Part shown: positions 33,521-43,193 of the stretch, in pieces | How the letters are laid out: each line of letters begins with the position of its first letter | Numbering within the stretch: position 1 is the first letter of the stretch | Origin: Polaromonas sp. | GTDB taxonomy: Bacteria; Pseudomonadota; Gammaproteobacteria; Burkholderiales; Burkholderiaceae_C | DNA length: 59,718 nucleotides | Direction of reading: 5' to 3' | NCBI GenBank assembly: GCA_028292745.1 | Contig: JAQGLT010000095.1 | Location: 1-59,718 of the forward strand | Translations under genes and position numbers: made by a program | The notes under the pieces: generated by a model | The model's database searches: none | Told to the model about the DNA's origin: nothing | What the model saw: only the letters and a program-made list of their open reading frames with translations

Positions 33521-34192
33521 TCAACGGAGTTCACCATACTGTGTCGAGCTAAGAACGGAAGAAGGAACAGCTTCTGATGCTTCCGTATCACCAAAGTCTG
33601 AACTATGGTTGGAAGACCGCAGTCCTTGACGAGAATTGGAATGGGTCACGGGTCCAGCTGCAGAACCGTTTTCAGAGGCCGCACGCAGGGCTTGTTGAAA
33701 TGCGGCGACCTCATCCGCCTGAATAGGTTCATAAGGCGCTTCTTTCTTCCTGGAAGACTGGCTTGTTCCAATAAAACGGATGGGTTTTGATGACTTGCCC
33801 CCCACCTCATTAAGCCGCCAGTAAACAGCAAGCACCGAAATGGCGTAACGCAGCTTGGCGGTCTCAACAATGAGTGCCTCCATTTCGCTCGGCAGCGGAA
33901 CAGCCTCTCCTGCAATGATGCTCAAATCAACCATGACGATAAAGTTTTGATTGAAAGAATCAAGGGCAAGCACCTTGAATTTATAAGTAGAAGCCAGTCT
34001 GCCAACCCGTGTCATGGACTCGCGAATAGCTTCATATAACCGCTCGCGTGGTGCTTGTCCGTTTGCCTGGGCTTGACCTTCCTGCTTTTGATTTTCATGC
34101 GTAAACGGTTGAGCAGGCCGCAGCAGGACGCTGCCGGTGACGGCAGTTCGTGGGTGCGCGGATTTTCTGAAAAACCAGTTTAAAAAAAACAT
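33521..34192 (-). CDS. Conserved hypothetical protein, 223 aa
   Basis: Start at ATG 34192 has GAGG 9 nt upstream. The N-terminus (MFFLNWFFRKSAHPRTAV) is short and hydrophobic at first, then polar. A central region (about residues 55-135: RLYEAIRESMTRVGRL, FKVLALDSFNQNFIVMVDLS, EALIVETAKLRYAISVLAVYWRLNE) looks like an alpha/beta domain. The C-terminal ~60 residues are Ser-rich and probably disordered. I do not recognise the family. It is isolated between an IS630 relic and a SWIB gene. Confidence 0.7.
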   Translation of the reverse strand: MFFLNWFFRKSAHPRTAVTGSVLLRPAQPFTHENQKQEGQAQANGQAPRERLYEAIRESMTRVGRLASTYKFKVLALDSFNQNFIVMVDLSIIAGEAVPLPSEMEALIVETAKLRYAISVLAVYWRLNEVGGKSSKPIRFIGTSQSSRKKEAPYEPIQADEVAAFQQALRAASENGSAAGPVTHSNSRQGLRSSNHSSDFGDTEASEAVPSSVLSSTQYGELR

Positions 34193-34586
34193 GTGATGAA
34201 ACCTCAAGGTAACCGCATCGCACTTTGCTTAAGCGGCGGCATATTCATGACGGCAGTTGACTGTTGCCATTCTATAAGTGAGATTTATTATTTAGACAGC
34301 CTGCGCAAGGCGTTCAGTGCGCTGTGCTGGCAGGCCCATCGGTCAGATGCTGCCAAAGACTTGCCGCCAGGCCGCTCGTGCACCGGCAGTTCAGGCGCTG
34401 GAATGAAGCATTTCGAACGCATGCCCGAGGCGTAGGCTGGAATGCATTTCGTGGTTTTGGCCATGCTGATGTTGCCAATGGCCGCCTTGCTCTTGGCTGC
34501 GGACGCAAGCCATGACATCCTTCGAAGCATGAAGAGGCATAAAAAAGCCGCTGAAAAGCGGCTTTTTTATCATCGGCAGAGTCGAG
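34193..34586. other. Intergenic region without supported gene
   Basis: The 394-bp stretch contains the terminator at 34541-34568. Open frames of 60-80 codons occur on both strands but lack a good ribosome-binding site or a family pattern, so none is called. Confidence 0.5.
34541..34568 (-). terminator. Terminator downstream of the SWIB gene
   Basis: AAAAAAGCCGCT and AGCGGCTTTTTT pair perfectly around GAAA. It can act on either strand and lies directly after the 34587 stop codon. Confidence 0.9.
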
Positions 34587-34967
34587 TTATTTGACGTGCT
34601 TGCCGATCAGGCCGGCCATCTCGAACATTGACACCTGCGGCTTGCCAAAGACAGCCAGCAGTTTTTTGTCAGCGTTGATCATGCGCTTGTTGGTCTTGTC
34701 CTGCAGATCATTGGCTTTGATATATACCCAAAGCTTGCTGACAATTTCAGTGCGTGGCAAAGGCTTGTCACCCACCACGGCAGACAGTTCAGGGCTCAGC
34801 GCCAGCGCTTTCATGAAAGCTGGATTTGGGGTGCGTTTTTTAGCCGGGGCCGCTGTCTTTGCTGCTGGTTTGGCGGTAGCACCATCCTTGGCGGTCGATG
34901 CTTTCTTCGCTGCGACGGTTTTTTCTGGAGCCGCTTTTTTTGCCGGTGCTTTTTTTGCAGTTGCCAT
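34587..34967 (-). CDS. SWIB/MDM2-domain protein with Lys/Ala-rich N-terminus
   Basis: The 126-aa protein has a Lys/Ala/Pro-rich, histone-H1-like N-terminus (MATAKKAPAKKAAPEKTV, about residues 1-45) and a C-terminal SWIB domain (FMKALALSPELSAVVG, RTEIVSKLWVYIKANDLQD, NADKKLLAVFGK). Bacterial SWIB proteins of this kind are DNA-associated, possibly chromatin-like proteins, and are common in Burkholderiales. A terminator follows. The exact role is unknown. Confidence 0.92.
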   Translation of the reverse strand: MATAKKAPAKKAAPEKTVAAKKASTAKDGATAKPAAKTAAPAKKRTPNPAFMKALALSPELSAVVGDKPLPRTEIVSKLWVYIKANDLQDKTNKRMINADKKLLAVFGKPQVSMFEMAGLIGKHVK

Positions 34968-35306
34968 AATTGATTCCTTCTGGACAGTTGACGAATCGCC
35001 ATAGGAAGAATTCCTTCTCTAGGGCTTAGCGCATGCTAATGGAGAAAATCCTGTTTGACAGAGGGGAAACACTTTATTTCCCACTTCATTTTGCAGATTT
35101 CCGCCTGAAAATCTCCAAAAATAGGTTTTCGGCATTCATTGGAGCACCTGTGCAGGGCCTAAACCGTCGGCAATGCGTGGTCCGAGACTGTCGAAGGGTG
35201 ACAGGCTTGGCTGCTGAGGCCCTGGTAGAGCATGCAGGCTTGAAGGTACCTGCGGCCACCGCCTTTGCCAGTATTGGCTGCCGGTGGCCTGCGGCAGGGT
35301 GAATTA
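34968..35306. other. Intergenic region between 6S RNA and the SWIB gene
   Basis: The 339 bp contain no gene that I can support. A GC-rich imperfect hairpin (CCTGCGGCCACCG near 35250 against CGGTGGCCTGCGG near 35280) could terminate 6S RNA transcription. The SWIB promoter should be near 34970-35050. Confidence 0.45.
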
Positions 35307-35486
35307 GGTGTCTGCGAGTGCCGCCGGACCGTCATCCTGAACCGGGGTTCAGGTGGGCGAGGGCAGTCAGGTTTCGGGTTCGTCTGACGCGAGACGATCA
35401 CACCTGCCTGACAATTTACCAAGCCCGTGCTCGTGGAGCATTGGTTCAAGGAAATATAAAGCCCAGCGCGCATCGCAGACCAGGCA
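35307..35486 (-). ncRNA. ssrS: 6S RNA
   Basis: Read on the minus strand, the 5' part TGGTCTGCGATG pairs with the 3' part CACTCGCAGACACC to form the closing stem. The 3' half CACCTGAACCCCGGTTCAGG, followed by GTCCGGCGGCACTCGCAG, aligns with the 3' end of E. coli 6S RNA (CACCTTGAACC..GGTTCAAGG..GCGGCGGCAT). The length of about 180 nt is normal and the gene lies directly downstream of zapA, its conserved position. 6S RNA sequesters sigma70 polymerase in stationary phase. Ends are estimated from the pairing. Confidence 0.88.
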
Positions 35487-35535
35487 ATTGTAGACTTTTA
35501 CACCTCGCCCGTGGCAAGGCGTAGAGCCGAAATAG

Positions 35536-35880
35536 TCAATGTGCCGGGTGTTCGACGGCCAGGGCGGCATCAAGACGCTGAAGCAGATCGGCAAGCTGGG
35601 CCGAGGAAGCTTCGCTGGCTGGATCAAGGGCTTCAGCCGCCGGAGCTGACGAGGCTTCGGGCGCCAGGGTGGGTGCCGGCGCAGGTTCAAGCAGTTGGTA
35701 CGCAAGATTCAGTGCTGCCAGCACCGCAATGCGGTCACGGGCTTTGACTTTTCCGGCATCGCGGATTTTGCACATGGCTGCGTCCACATGGTTGACTGCT
35801 TCAAACAGACGTGTTTCGCTGTCTTCGGGGCAGGCCAACATGTAGTTTTGCCCCATGATCTGTACTTCTAGCTGTTTCAT
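35536..35880 (-). CDS. zapA: Cell division protein ZapA
   Basis: The 114-aa product begins MKQLEVQIMGQNYMLACPED and has the ZapA core AVNHVDAAMCKIRDAGKV and RIAVLAALNLAYQLL. ZapA bundles FtsZ filaments at midcell. The C-terminal ~50 residues are Ala/Pro-rich, with a final coiled segment (SSAQLADLLQRLDAAL). ATG overlaps the ZapB-like stop (ATGA). 6S RNA follows. Confidence 0.95.
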   Translation of the reverse strand: MKQLEVQIMGQNYMLACPEDSETRLFEAVNHVDAAMCKIRDAGKVKARDRIAVLAALNLAYQLLEPAPAPTLAPEASSAPAAEALDPASEASSAQLADLLQRLDAALAVEHPAH

Positions 35881-36125
35881 TGTGGGGAATTCGCGGATGT
35901 GTTGATGACGGCGTCGGCGCTTTCTGGCAGGCGTTCGATCAGGGCGTCGACACGGGCCCGCGCGGCGCTCAGTCTTGACCGGAGCGAGTCCCGCTCATGG
36001 GTCAGCGCGCTGACCTGTTCGCCCAGCTGGGCATTCGCGCGCAGCAGCTCCTCGTAGCGCAGCAGGAGCTGTTCGACACGTTCGTTAATTTGATTGATTT
36101 GGGCGGCTTGGTGTTGGTTCGGCAT
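35877..36125 (-). CDS. ZapB-like short coiled-coil protein
   Basis: The 82-aa product starts MPNQHQAAQINQINERVEQL and is almost all coiled coil (LLLRYEELLRANAQLG, SALTHERDSLRSRLSAAR). Small proteins of this type precede zapA in many proteobacteria and are annotated as ZapB-like (TIGR02449). The start at 36125 is preferred because a longer GTG form at 36200 would run into the cobalamin riboswitch region on the other strand; the ribosome-binding site is weak. It overlaps zapA by 4 bp. Confidence 0.8.
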   Translation of the reverse strand: MPNQHQAAQINQINERVEQLLLRYEELLRANAQLGEQVSALTHERDSLRSRLSAARARVDALIERLPESADAVINTSANSPQ

Positions 36126-36189
36126 GGCACTGGCGATTGTAGGGTTAGCTGCATTTTGCCGCGTAGAATCTGCTGCGTTGGTGCTCGCA

Positions 36190-36445
36190 GTGTGGTTCAC
36201 ACCCTGCAGTTCAACGGGAAGCAGGAGGAGGCCAAGGCATTGCGCGCCGCGTCAAGCGGCGCATGGCAAACGCTGCGGCTTCTAACCTGCGCTGCCCCCG
36301 CAACGGTAAACGGACGAATGCGCTGCCCGGCCATCTGGCTTCGGCACGCATTCAGTTTTCATCCAGGGCCACTGAGCGTTTTGAACACGCGCTTGGGAAG
36401 GCGATGAGAGCAGTTCCGTCAGCCCGGATACCGGCCAACAAGGTG
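36190..36445 (+). promoter_or_regulatory. Cobalamin (adenosylcobalamin) riboswitch upstream of btuB
   Basis: The conserved B12 box elements occur in order: AACGGGAAGCAGGAGG near 36215, GCTGCCCCCGCAACGGTAAA near 36290 (the core signature), CCACTGAGC near 36370, and GGGAAGGCGATGAGAGCAG with GTCAGCCCGGATACCGGCC near 36395-36440. It should repress btuB and the downstream cluster when adenosylcobalamin is plentiful. Boundaries are estimated. Confidence 0.93.
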
Positions 36446-36535
36446 AGTGCGCTCGTTTCAAAACAGGCGTGCTCTTGACGCTCATGCACTGGCGGGGAAG
36501 CCGGTGAGAGTCTTTTTGTTGATAGTTTGATCCAA

Positions 36536-38386
36536 ATGAAAATCAGTATTTTTAATTTGCGCCTGGCCTTGCTGCCACTGGCTCTGGCTGCTGCGTTCCC
36601 GTCTTTTTCGCAAGTGCGGGCGGCTCCGCAGCTCAAGGAAACCATCGTGACCGCCACGCGCAGTTCCCAGCCCTTGACCGATGTGGTGGCTGACGTGAGC
36701 ATCATCGACCGCGGCCAGATCGAGCGCAGCGGCGCCGTGGGCCTTGCCGACGTGCTCAAGCGCATCCCGGGAGTGGAGATTTCTCGCAATGGCGGCCCGA
36801 CCAGCATCACCAACGTGTTCTTGCGCGGAGCGGAGGCTCGCTTCACCGCGGTATACATCGATGGCGTGCGGGTGGATTCGCAGGCCACCGGCGGCGCGCC
36901 CTGGGAAAGCATTCCGCTGGCATTGGTTGACCGGATCGAGGTGTTGCGCGGCCCGGCAGGGGCGGTGTATGGATCGGATGCGCTGGGCGGCGTCATCCAG
37001 ATATTCACCAAGCGTGGTGAGCAAGGCTTTGCCCCCTTTCTCGGCGTGGGCGTGGGAAGCTACAACACGCGCAAGCTCGATGCAGGGTTCAGCGGTGCCG
37101 GCGGCGGCTTTGACTATGCGCTGGGCGTGGCGCGCGAAATCAGCCATGGGTTTGACTCGCAGCCGCAGCGCCTGAGCAACGCCTTCACTCTCAGCAATCC
37201 TGACCAGGACGGTTACCGCAGCTCATCGGTCAATGCCCGTCTCGGCTTCAAGATCAACCGTTCCCACCGTCTGGACGTCACGCTCCTGTCCAGCGACGGG
37301 AAATCCCAATACGACGCGTTCGGCCACCAGCCGGCCAGGCCGGTCGATGACCTCAGCCTGCACAAGCTGCATGCGCTGGGCCTGAACTGGCAGGCGCAGT
37401 GGACGGATGCCTTCAGCACCCGCCTGAGCCTGACCGAATCGAAAGATCAGCGCGAAACCGCGCCTTCGCCCTACCAGGTCCTCACCCGGCTGCGGGGCTA
37501 CACGCTGCAAAACGAGTTGCGCCTGGGCGCGCATCTTTTCGCCGCCGCCCTTGAACGCAAGGAAGACCATCTGCAGAATGCGCCCATCGACCAGGGCCGT
37601 TCGCAAAACGCAGTCGCGCTGAGCTACGGCGCCAGTGTGAAAAACCATACTGTCCAGATCAATGTGCGGCACGACCAGGACAGTGAATTTGGCGGCAAGA
37701 CCACCGGCAGCGCCGCCTACGCCTACGCCTTCACGCCCCAATGGCGCGCTTCGGCCTCGGCGGGAACCGCATTTCGGGCGCCTACGCTGTACCAGCGCTT
37801 CAGCCAGTACGGCGTGGCGACGCTGGTGCCCGAGAGCAGCCGCAACCTGGAGCTGGGCCTGCGCTGGTCGCAGGGCGCCAGCAGCGCGGGGCTGGTGGCC
37901 TACCGGAACAAGCTCGATAACCTCATCTCCTTTGTGGGGCCGGGCACTTGCGCCTCGCCATTCGGCTGCTACGCCAACACGGCGCGCGCCGAGTACGTGG
38001 GCGCCACGCTGACGGCCGCGCATGCCGTCGGCGGCGTGAACCTGGCGGCTTCGCTCGATCTGCAAAATCCGCGCGATCTCGCTACCGGCAAGGCGCTGGC
38101 GCGGCGCGCCAAGCGGCACGGCACGCTGTCGGCCGACACGCGGGCGGGCAGCTGGTTGCTGGGCGCCGAGGCGCAGTTTTCAGGCAAGCGCTTTGACGAT
38201 GTGGCCAACACCACGCCGCTGAGCGGCTACAGCCTGTTCAACCTGAGCGCCAGCACGCCGCTTGCCAGGGACTGGACCTTGCTGGCCCGGGTGGACAACC
38301 TGGCCGACAAGCAATACGAGCTGGCCCGTACCTATGCCACCGCCGGGCGCTCCCTGTATGTCGGGGTGAAATGGGCGCCACAGTAA
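36536..38386 (+). CDS. btuB: TonB-dependent vitamin B12 receptor
   Basis: The 616-aa outer-membrane receptor has a signal peptide (MKISIFNLRLALLPLAL..., about 30 residues), a TonB box near ETIVTATR, a plug domain (LADVLKRIPGVEISRNGGP, VDRIEVLRGPAGAVYGSDAL) and a 22-strand barrel ending in a typical aromatic-rich C-terminus (YVGVKWAPQ). The ATG at 36536 gives the signal peptide; the TTG three codons earlier is not needed. It follows the cobalamin riboswitch and heads the B12 uptake cluster. Confidence 0.94.
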   Translation: MKISIFNLRLALLPLALAAAFPSFSQVRAAPQLKETIVTATRSSQPLTDVVADVSIIDRGQIERSGAVGLADVLKRIPGVEISRNGGPTSITNVFLRGAEARFTAVYIDGVRVDSQATGGAPWESIPLALVDRIEVLRGPAGAVYGSDALGGVIQIFTKRGEQGFAPFLGVGVGSYNTRKLDAGFSGAGGGFDYALGVAREISHGFDSQPQRLSNAFTLSNPDQDGYRSSSVNARLGFKINRSHRLDVTLLSSDGKSQYDAFGHQPARPVDDLSLHKLHALGLNWQAQWTDAFSTRLSLTESKDQRETAPSPYQVLTRLRGYTLQNELRLGAHLFAAALERKEDHLQNAPIDQGRSQNAVALSYGASVKNHTVQINVRHDQDSEFGGKTTGSAAYAYAFTPQWRASASAGTAFRAPTLYQRFSQYGVATLVPESSRNLELGLRWSQGASSAGLVAYRNKLDNLISFVGPGTCASPFGCYANTARAEYVGATLTAAHAVGGVNLAASLDLQNPRDLATGKALARRAKRHGTLSADTRAGSWLLGAEAQFSGKRFDDVANTTPLSGYSLFNLSASTPLARDWTLLARVDNLADKQYELARTYATAGRSLYVGVKWAPQ

Positions 38387-38461
38387 GCATGGCGCGCTGC
38401 CCCGCCATCGTCATCGCCGCGCCGGCCCCGGAGGCGCGGCTGTTTTGGAAGGAACAAGCTC

Positions 38462-39361
38462 ATGCCTGAATCATCCAGCGACTGGCGGGCGCTCGCCACC
38501 GGCGGCGACACAGCGCGCCACGGCCCGCAGCGCATCGTCTGCCTGACCGAGGAGCCCACCGAATGGCTGTACCTGCTGGGCGAGGAGCGGCGCATCGTCG
38601 GCATCTCCGGTTACACCGTGCGGCCGCCGCGCGCCCGGGATGAAAAGCCCAAGGTCAGCGCCTATCTGAGCGCCAAGATCGACAAGATCGTCGATCTGCG
38701 GCCCGACTGCGTGATCGGCTTTTCGGACTTGCAGGCCGACATCGCCGCGCAGCTGATCAAAAAGGGCATTCAGGTCACCATCTTCAACCAGCGCAGCGTG
38801 GCCGAGATTTTCTCGATGCTGTACCAACTGGCTGCCATGGTCGGGCAGGCAGAGCGCGGCCTGGGCCTGATCCGGCAGATGCAGCAGCGGCTGCTGGCGA
38901 TCGAACGGGCGGCGGCCAGCCTGAAGCGCCGACCGCGCGTGTTCTTCGAGGAATGGCCGGACCCGCACATCAGCTGCATCGCCTGGGTGTCCGAGCTGGT
39001 CGGCATTGCCGGCGGCGACGATTGCTTTCCCGAACTGGCGAAGGAGCCGATGGGCAAGGGCCGCATCATCGCCGACGGGCTGGAGATCGTGCGGCGCGCG
39101 CCCGACATCATCTTCGGCTCCTGGTGCGGCAAGAAGTTCAGGCCCGAACTGGTCGCCGCCCGGCCCGGCTGGGAAGGCGTGCCGGCGATCCAGCACCGGC
39201 AGCTGTTCGAGATCAAGTCGTCCGAAATTTTGCAGCCCGGCCCGGCGGCGCTGACCGACGGGGTGGAAAGGCTGCACCAGCGCATCATGGAGTGGAGCAG
39301 GATGGCCCCCGCACTGGCCGCCCCGCCTGAGGCCGGCCAGCCGGCGCGGGGCGCATTGTGA
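38462..39361 (+). CDS. BtuF-like cobalamin-binding protein without signal peptide
   Basis: The 299-aa protein has the helical-backbone metal receptor fold (COG0614): RIVCLTEEPTEWLYLLGEE, IDKIVDLRPDCVIGFSD, a long connecting helix, and PGWEGVPAIQHRQLFEIKS. Unlike the second BtuF-like gene at 39672 it has no signal peptide; the ATG at 38462 follows AAGGAAC, so it is probably a cytoplasmic member of the family. The gene overlaps the next frame (GTG 39358). Its role next to an ABC transporter could be intracellular B12 handling, but that is inference. Confidence 0.82.
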   Translation: MPESSSDWRALATGGDTARHGPQRIVCLTEEPTEWLYLLGEERRIVGISGYTVRPPRARDEKPKVSAYLSAKIDKIVDLRPDCVIGFSDLQADIAAQLIKKGIQVTIFNQRSVAEIFSMLYQLAAMVGQAERGLGLIRQMQQRLLAIERAAASLKRRPRVFFEEWPDPHISCIAWVSELVGIAGGDDCFPELAKEPMGKGRIIADGLEIVRRAPDIIFGSWCGKKFRPELVAARPGWEGVPAIQHRQLFEIKSSEILQPGPAALTDGVERLHQRIMEWSRMAPALAAPPEAGQPARGAL

Positions 39362-39675
39362 ATCAGCCGCTGGACACCGCCCGCAGCGGGCTGACCAGCC
39401 GGCTGACGACGCCTGCCGCGAATTTTGAACAAAAACAGGCTTTTGCGCATGCCCTGCCTGTGTTGATTGCTATAGTTTCAGGAGTGGTTAAAGAGATCCC
39501 CGGCGCGCCTGTGCTGGCCGGCAATGAAACCGGGCCGGGCGTGGTTCGGCCGGGGCGGCAAACCCGCGCCTTTGTCGATGCGCTCGGCCGGCTGGCCCAA
39601 TGTCTGGCGCAGGCCTGCGAAGGCGTTGCCTTGATGGCGGCCGCCCGGCCATTGGCGCTGGAATGCCGGCCATGA
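39358..39675 (+). pseudogene. C-terminal remnant of CobU (adenosylcobinamide kinase/guanylyltransferase)
   Basis: The last ~55 codons read VLAGNETGPGVVRPGRQTRA, then DALGRLAQCLAQACEGVALM and PLALE, matching the CobU C-terminus (SNEVGxGxVPxxxxARxFRDxxGRxNQ). The kinase P-loop and N-terminal 110 residues are missing. The frame starts at GTG 39358 and the middle part (about FEQKQAFAHALPVLIAIVSG) is a dispersed repeat copy, so the truncation point coincides with a repeat. It is probably not functional; cobO and cobQ are present downstream. Confidence 0.75.
39438..39482 (-). repeat. Dispersed palindromic repeat, copy 9 (inside cobU remnant)
   Basis: GGCTTTTGCGCATGCC, GTTGATTGCTATAG and TTTCAGGAG form a degenerate copy at the point where the CobU homology begins. 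Confidence 0.65.
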
Positions 39676-40553
39676 AACGGGCGACGCCTGGCGCGGCACT
39701 TTTTTTCGTGCTGCTGTGCGTGGCCGCGCTGGCGCCGGCCCGCGCGCTGGAACTCACCGACGACCGCGGTGTCACGACGGCCTTTTCACGCAGCCCGCAG
39801 CGCATCGTGAGCGTTCTGCCCTCGTTGACTGAAAGCGTTTGCGAACTCGGCCAATGCCAGCGCCTGGTCGGGGTCGACCGCTATTCAAACTACCCGGCCA
39901 GCGTGCGCGGCCTGCCCGTGGTGGGCGAAGGGATTGGCCCGAGCATCGAAGCCATCGTCGCGCTCAAGCCCGATGTGGTGCTGCTTGCGGTGTCCTCGCG
40001 CGCCGGCCAGCGCCTGGAATCGCTGGGCATCAAGGTGGTGGCGCTAGAGCCCAGGAGCCATGCCGATGTCAGGCGCGTGCTGAAAAAACTCGGGGCGCTG
40101 CTGGAGGTGCCCGACGCCGTGGGGGCCGACCGGCTCTGGCGCGCCATCGAGGACGGGGTGTCGGCGGCGGCGCAATCGGTGCCCGCCCGGCTTCAAGGCA
40201 CCCGGGTTTATTTTGAAGTGAGCCGGGGGCCGTATGCGGCCGGCGAAGCCTCCTTCATCGGCGAAACCCTCGCGCGGCTGGGCGTGAAAAACATCATTCC
40301 GGCCGCGCTGGGCCCGTTTCCCCGCATCAACCCGGAGTTCGTGGTGCGCGCCAACCCCGCGCTGATCATGGCCGGCCATAGCAGCATGCAGGCCATCGCG
40401 TCCTATCCGGGCTGGTCGGCCATCAAGGCCGTCAGGGAGCAGCGCATCTGCGTTCTTGCCGCTGACGAGTCCGACGTGGTGGTGCGAGCCGGCCCGCGCA
40501 TGGCCGAGGCGGCCCGCATCATGGCCCGATGCATCGTCGACAAGGCCGGATGA
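39672..40553 (+). CDS. btuF: Periplasmic cobalamin-binding protein BtuF
   Basis: The 293-aa protein has a signal peptide (MKRATPGAALFFVLLCVAAL..., cleaved after about residue 26) and the BtuF fold: RIVSVLPSLTESVCELGQ, VGVDRYSNYPASVRGLPVVG, IVALKPDVVLLAV. It binds B12 in the periplasm and delivers it to BtuCD. It overlaps btuC by ATGA, fixing the operon. Confidence 0.9.
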   Translation: MKRATPGAALFFVLLCVAALAPARALELTDDRGVTTAFSRSPQRIVSVLPSLTESVCELGQCQRLVGVDRYSNYPASVRGLPVVGEGIGPSIEAIVALKPDVVLLAVSSRAGQRLESLGIKVVALEPRSHADVRRVLKKLGALLEVPDAVGADRLWRAIEDGVSAAAQSVPARLQGTRVYFEVSRGPYAAGEASFIGETLARLGVKNIIPAALGPFPRINPEFVVRANPALIMAGHSSMQAIASYPGWSAIKAVREQRICVLAADESDVVVRAGPRMAEAARIMARCIVDKAG

Positions 40554-41565
40554 GCCGCGCCCGGATGCAGCACCCCCCGAAAGCGTTCTGGCTGGCCGTG
40601 GCCCTGCTGGCCGCGTCCGCGGCGCTGGGAGTGCTGGGCATCAGCGTGGGCAGCACCGGCCTTGACAGCGTGGCGGGCCTGCGGCGTGATGCGCAGGCGC
40701 TGCTGATCGTGTTCGAAATCCGCCTGCCGCGCACCCTGGGCGCCTGGCTGGCGGGCGCCTTGCTGGGGCTGGCCGGCGCGGTGGCGCAGGGCTTGTTCCG
40801 CAATCCGCTGGCCGACCCCTATCTGCTGGGCAGCGCCTCGGGCGCCTCGCTGGGCGTGGCCGGCGCGATGGCGCTGTTCGGCATTTCCCCGCTGGCCACG
40901 CATTGGCTGGCGCGCATCGGCCTGACGGGCGCGGCCTTTGTCGGCGCAGTGCTGGCGGTGCTGCTGACGCTGCTGCTGGCCAAGGGCGTGCAGCACACGC
41001 TGCGGCTGCTGCTGGCCGGCGTGATCGTCGGCGTGGTGCTGGGCGCCCTCACGTCGCTGCTGCTGCTGCTCACGCCCGAGATCATGCAGGCGATGCAGTC
41101 CTTCATGCTGGGCAGCACGGCCCTTGTGGGCTGGGTTCCCTGCGCCATCATGGCGGCGGTGTTTGCCGTCATGATGGCGGCCGCCTGGATGATGAGCCAT
41201 GCGCTCGACGGTCTGGCGCTGGGCGAATTCACTGCGCAAAGCCTGGGCCTGCCGCTGGCCTGGATGCGCGCCGGCCTGGTGGCGGTGCTGGCGCTGGCGA
41301 CCGGAACGGCGGTGGCGCAGACCGGGCTGATCGCCTTCGTCGGCCTGGCCGCGCCGCACCTGGTGCGCTCGGTCGTCAAGACCACGCACGGGTGGCTGAT
41401 TGGCCTGGCCAGCCTGATGGGCGCGGTGTTGCTCACGGCGGCCGACATCCTGGCGCGCGGCCTGATGGCGCCGCAGGAACTGCCGGTGGGCGTGCTGACC
41501 GCCGTGCTGGGCGGCGGCTACCTGCTCTGGCTGATGCACCGGCAGGGCCGGCAGGGGGGCGGGCG

Positions 41566-41569
<4 letters not shown>
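40550..41569 (+). CDS. btuC: Vitamin B12 ABC transporter, permease BtuC
   Basis: The 339-aa FecCD-family permease has ten predicted helices, the motif LPRTLGAWLAGALLGLAGAV near residue 70, RNPLADPYLLGSASGASLGV, and TGLIAFVGLAAPHLVR with the ATPase-contact loop. It forms the membrane channel with BtuD. ATG 40550 overlaps btuF by 4 bp and the end overlaps btuD. Confidence 0.93.
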
Positions 41570-42360
<791 letters not shown>

Positions 42361-42378
42361 ATTCCTGAAAATCATCCG

Positions 42379-42960
42379 ATGCAAATTGAAAACCCGCCTT
42401 CCGAAAAGCCTTATTCAAAGCCCGAGGGCGAACGGCGGGGCCTGGTCATCGTCAACACCGGTGACGGCAAGGGCAAGAGCACCGCCGCCTTCGGCCTGGC
42501 CCTGCGCGCCCAGGGCCGCCATCATGCGCATGGCAAGAGCGTCAAAATCTTCCAGTTCATGAAGGTGCCCAGCGCCCGCTTCGGCGAGCACCGCATGTTC
42601 GAGCAGCTCGGCATTCCGATCGAAGGGCTGGGCGACGGTTTCAGCTGGAAAAGCCAGGATGTGGCGCATTCCGCCCGGTTGGCATGCAAGGGCTGGGAAA
42701 AGGCCAGGGCCGAAATCCTGAACGGCGAGAATTTCATGGTCGTGCTCGATGAGCTGACCTACCCGCTGATCTACGGCTGGCTGCCGCTGGATGATGTGCT
42801 GGCCACCTTGGAAAACCGCCCCAGGCATGTGCATGTGGTCATCACCGGCCGGCGCTGCCCGCCCGAGCTCATCGCGCTGGCCGACACCGTGACCGAGATG
42901 ACCAAGGTCAAGCATGCTTTCAATGCCGGCATTCCGGCGCAGCGCGGCATTGAGGACTGA
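42379..42960 (+). CDS. cobO: Cob(I)yrinic acid a,c-diamide adenosyltransferase
   Basis: The 193-aa enzyme adds the 5'-deoxyadenosyl group to cob(I)alamin precursors. It begins [18 protein letters not shown], has the P-loop [20 protein letters not shown] near residue 28, [26 protein letters not shown] and [13 protein letters not shown]. Length matches CobO/BtuR. It is downstream of btuD and uptake genes; its product feeds the mutase operon in AdoCbl form. Confidence 0.95.
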   Translation: MQIENPPSEKPYSKPEGERRGLVIVNTGDGKGKSTAAFGLALRAQGRHHAHGKSVKIFQFMKVPSARFGEHRMFEQLGIPIEGLGDGFSWKSQDVAHSARLACKGWEKARAEILNGENFMVVLDELTYPLIYGWLPLDDVLATLENRPRHVHVVITGRRCPPELIALADTVTEMTKVKHAFNAGIPAQRGIED

Positions 42961-43193
42961 TGCTTGCGGCCGGCTACCGCGTTGCCAGGCGTGTGCCGAA
43001 TGCGCAGGAGCGCAGCCGCCCAGCCTGGCGGGCGCTGCGCCGCGCAGTCTTTCTGCTACTGAATCAATAGCTACTTGCGCAATCCCTGCCTGCGCTGGAG
43101 CCGTTTTTCATAAGAATGTTTCACGCTTGCCGCTATTGCGATGATGTTTAGATGAAGCCGAAGTCATCGCGCGGCTGACGAACTGGAGTAAAA
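42961..43193. other. Intergenic region cobO-cobQ with one repeat
   Basis: The 233-bp gap contains dispersed repeat copy 11 and a short upstream GC-rich block. No gene is supported. Confidence 0.5.
43054..43103 (+). repeat. Dispersed palindromic repeat, copy 11
   Basis: CTGCTACTGAATC, AATAGCTACTTGCGCAATCC and TGCCTGCGCTGGAGCC are all present; this is one of the best-preserved copies. Confidence 0.85.

Noticed and set aside
34288..34530. 80-codon minus-strand open frame (MLRRMSWLASAAKSKAAIG)
   Set aside because: No start context or homology; several overlapping frames exist in this stretch, typical of GC-rich noise.
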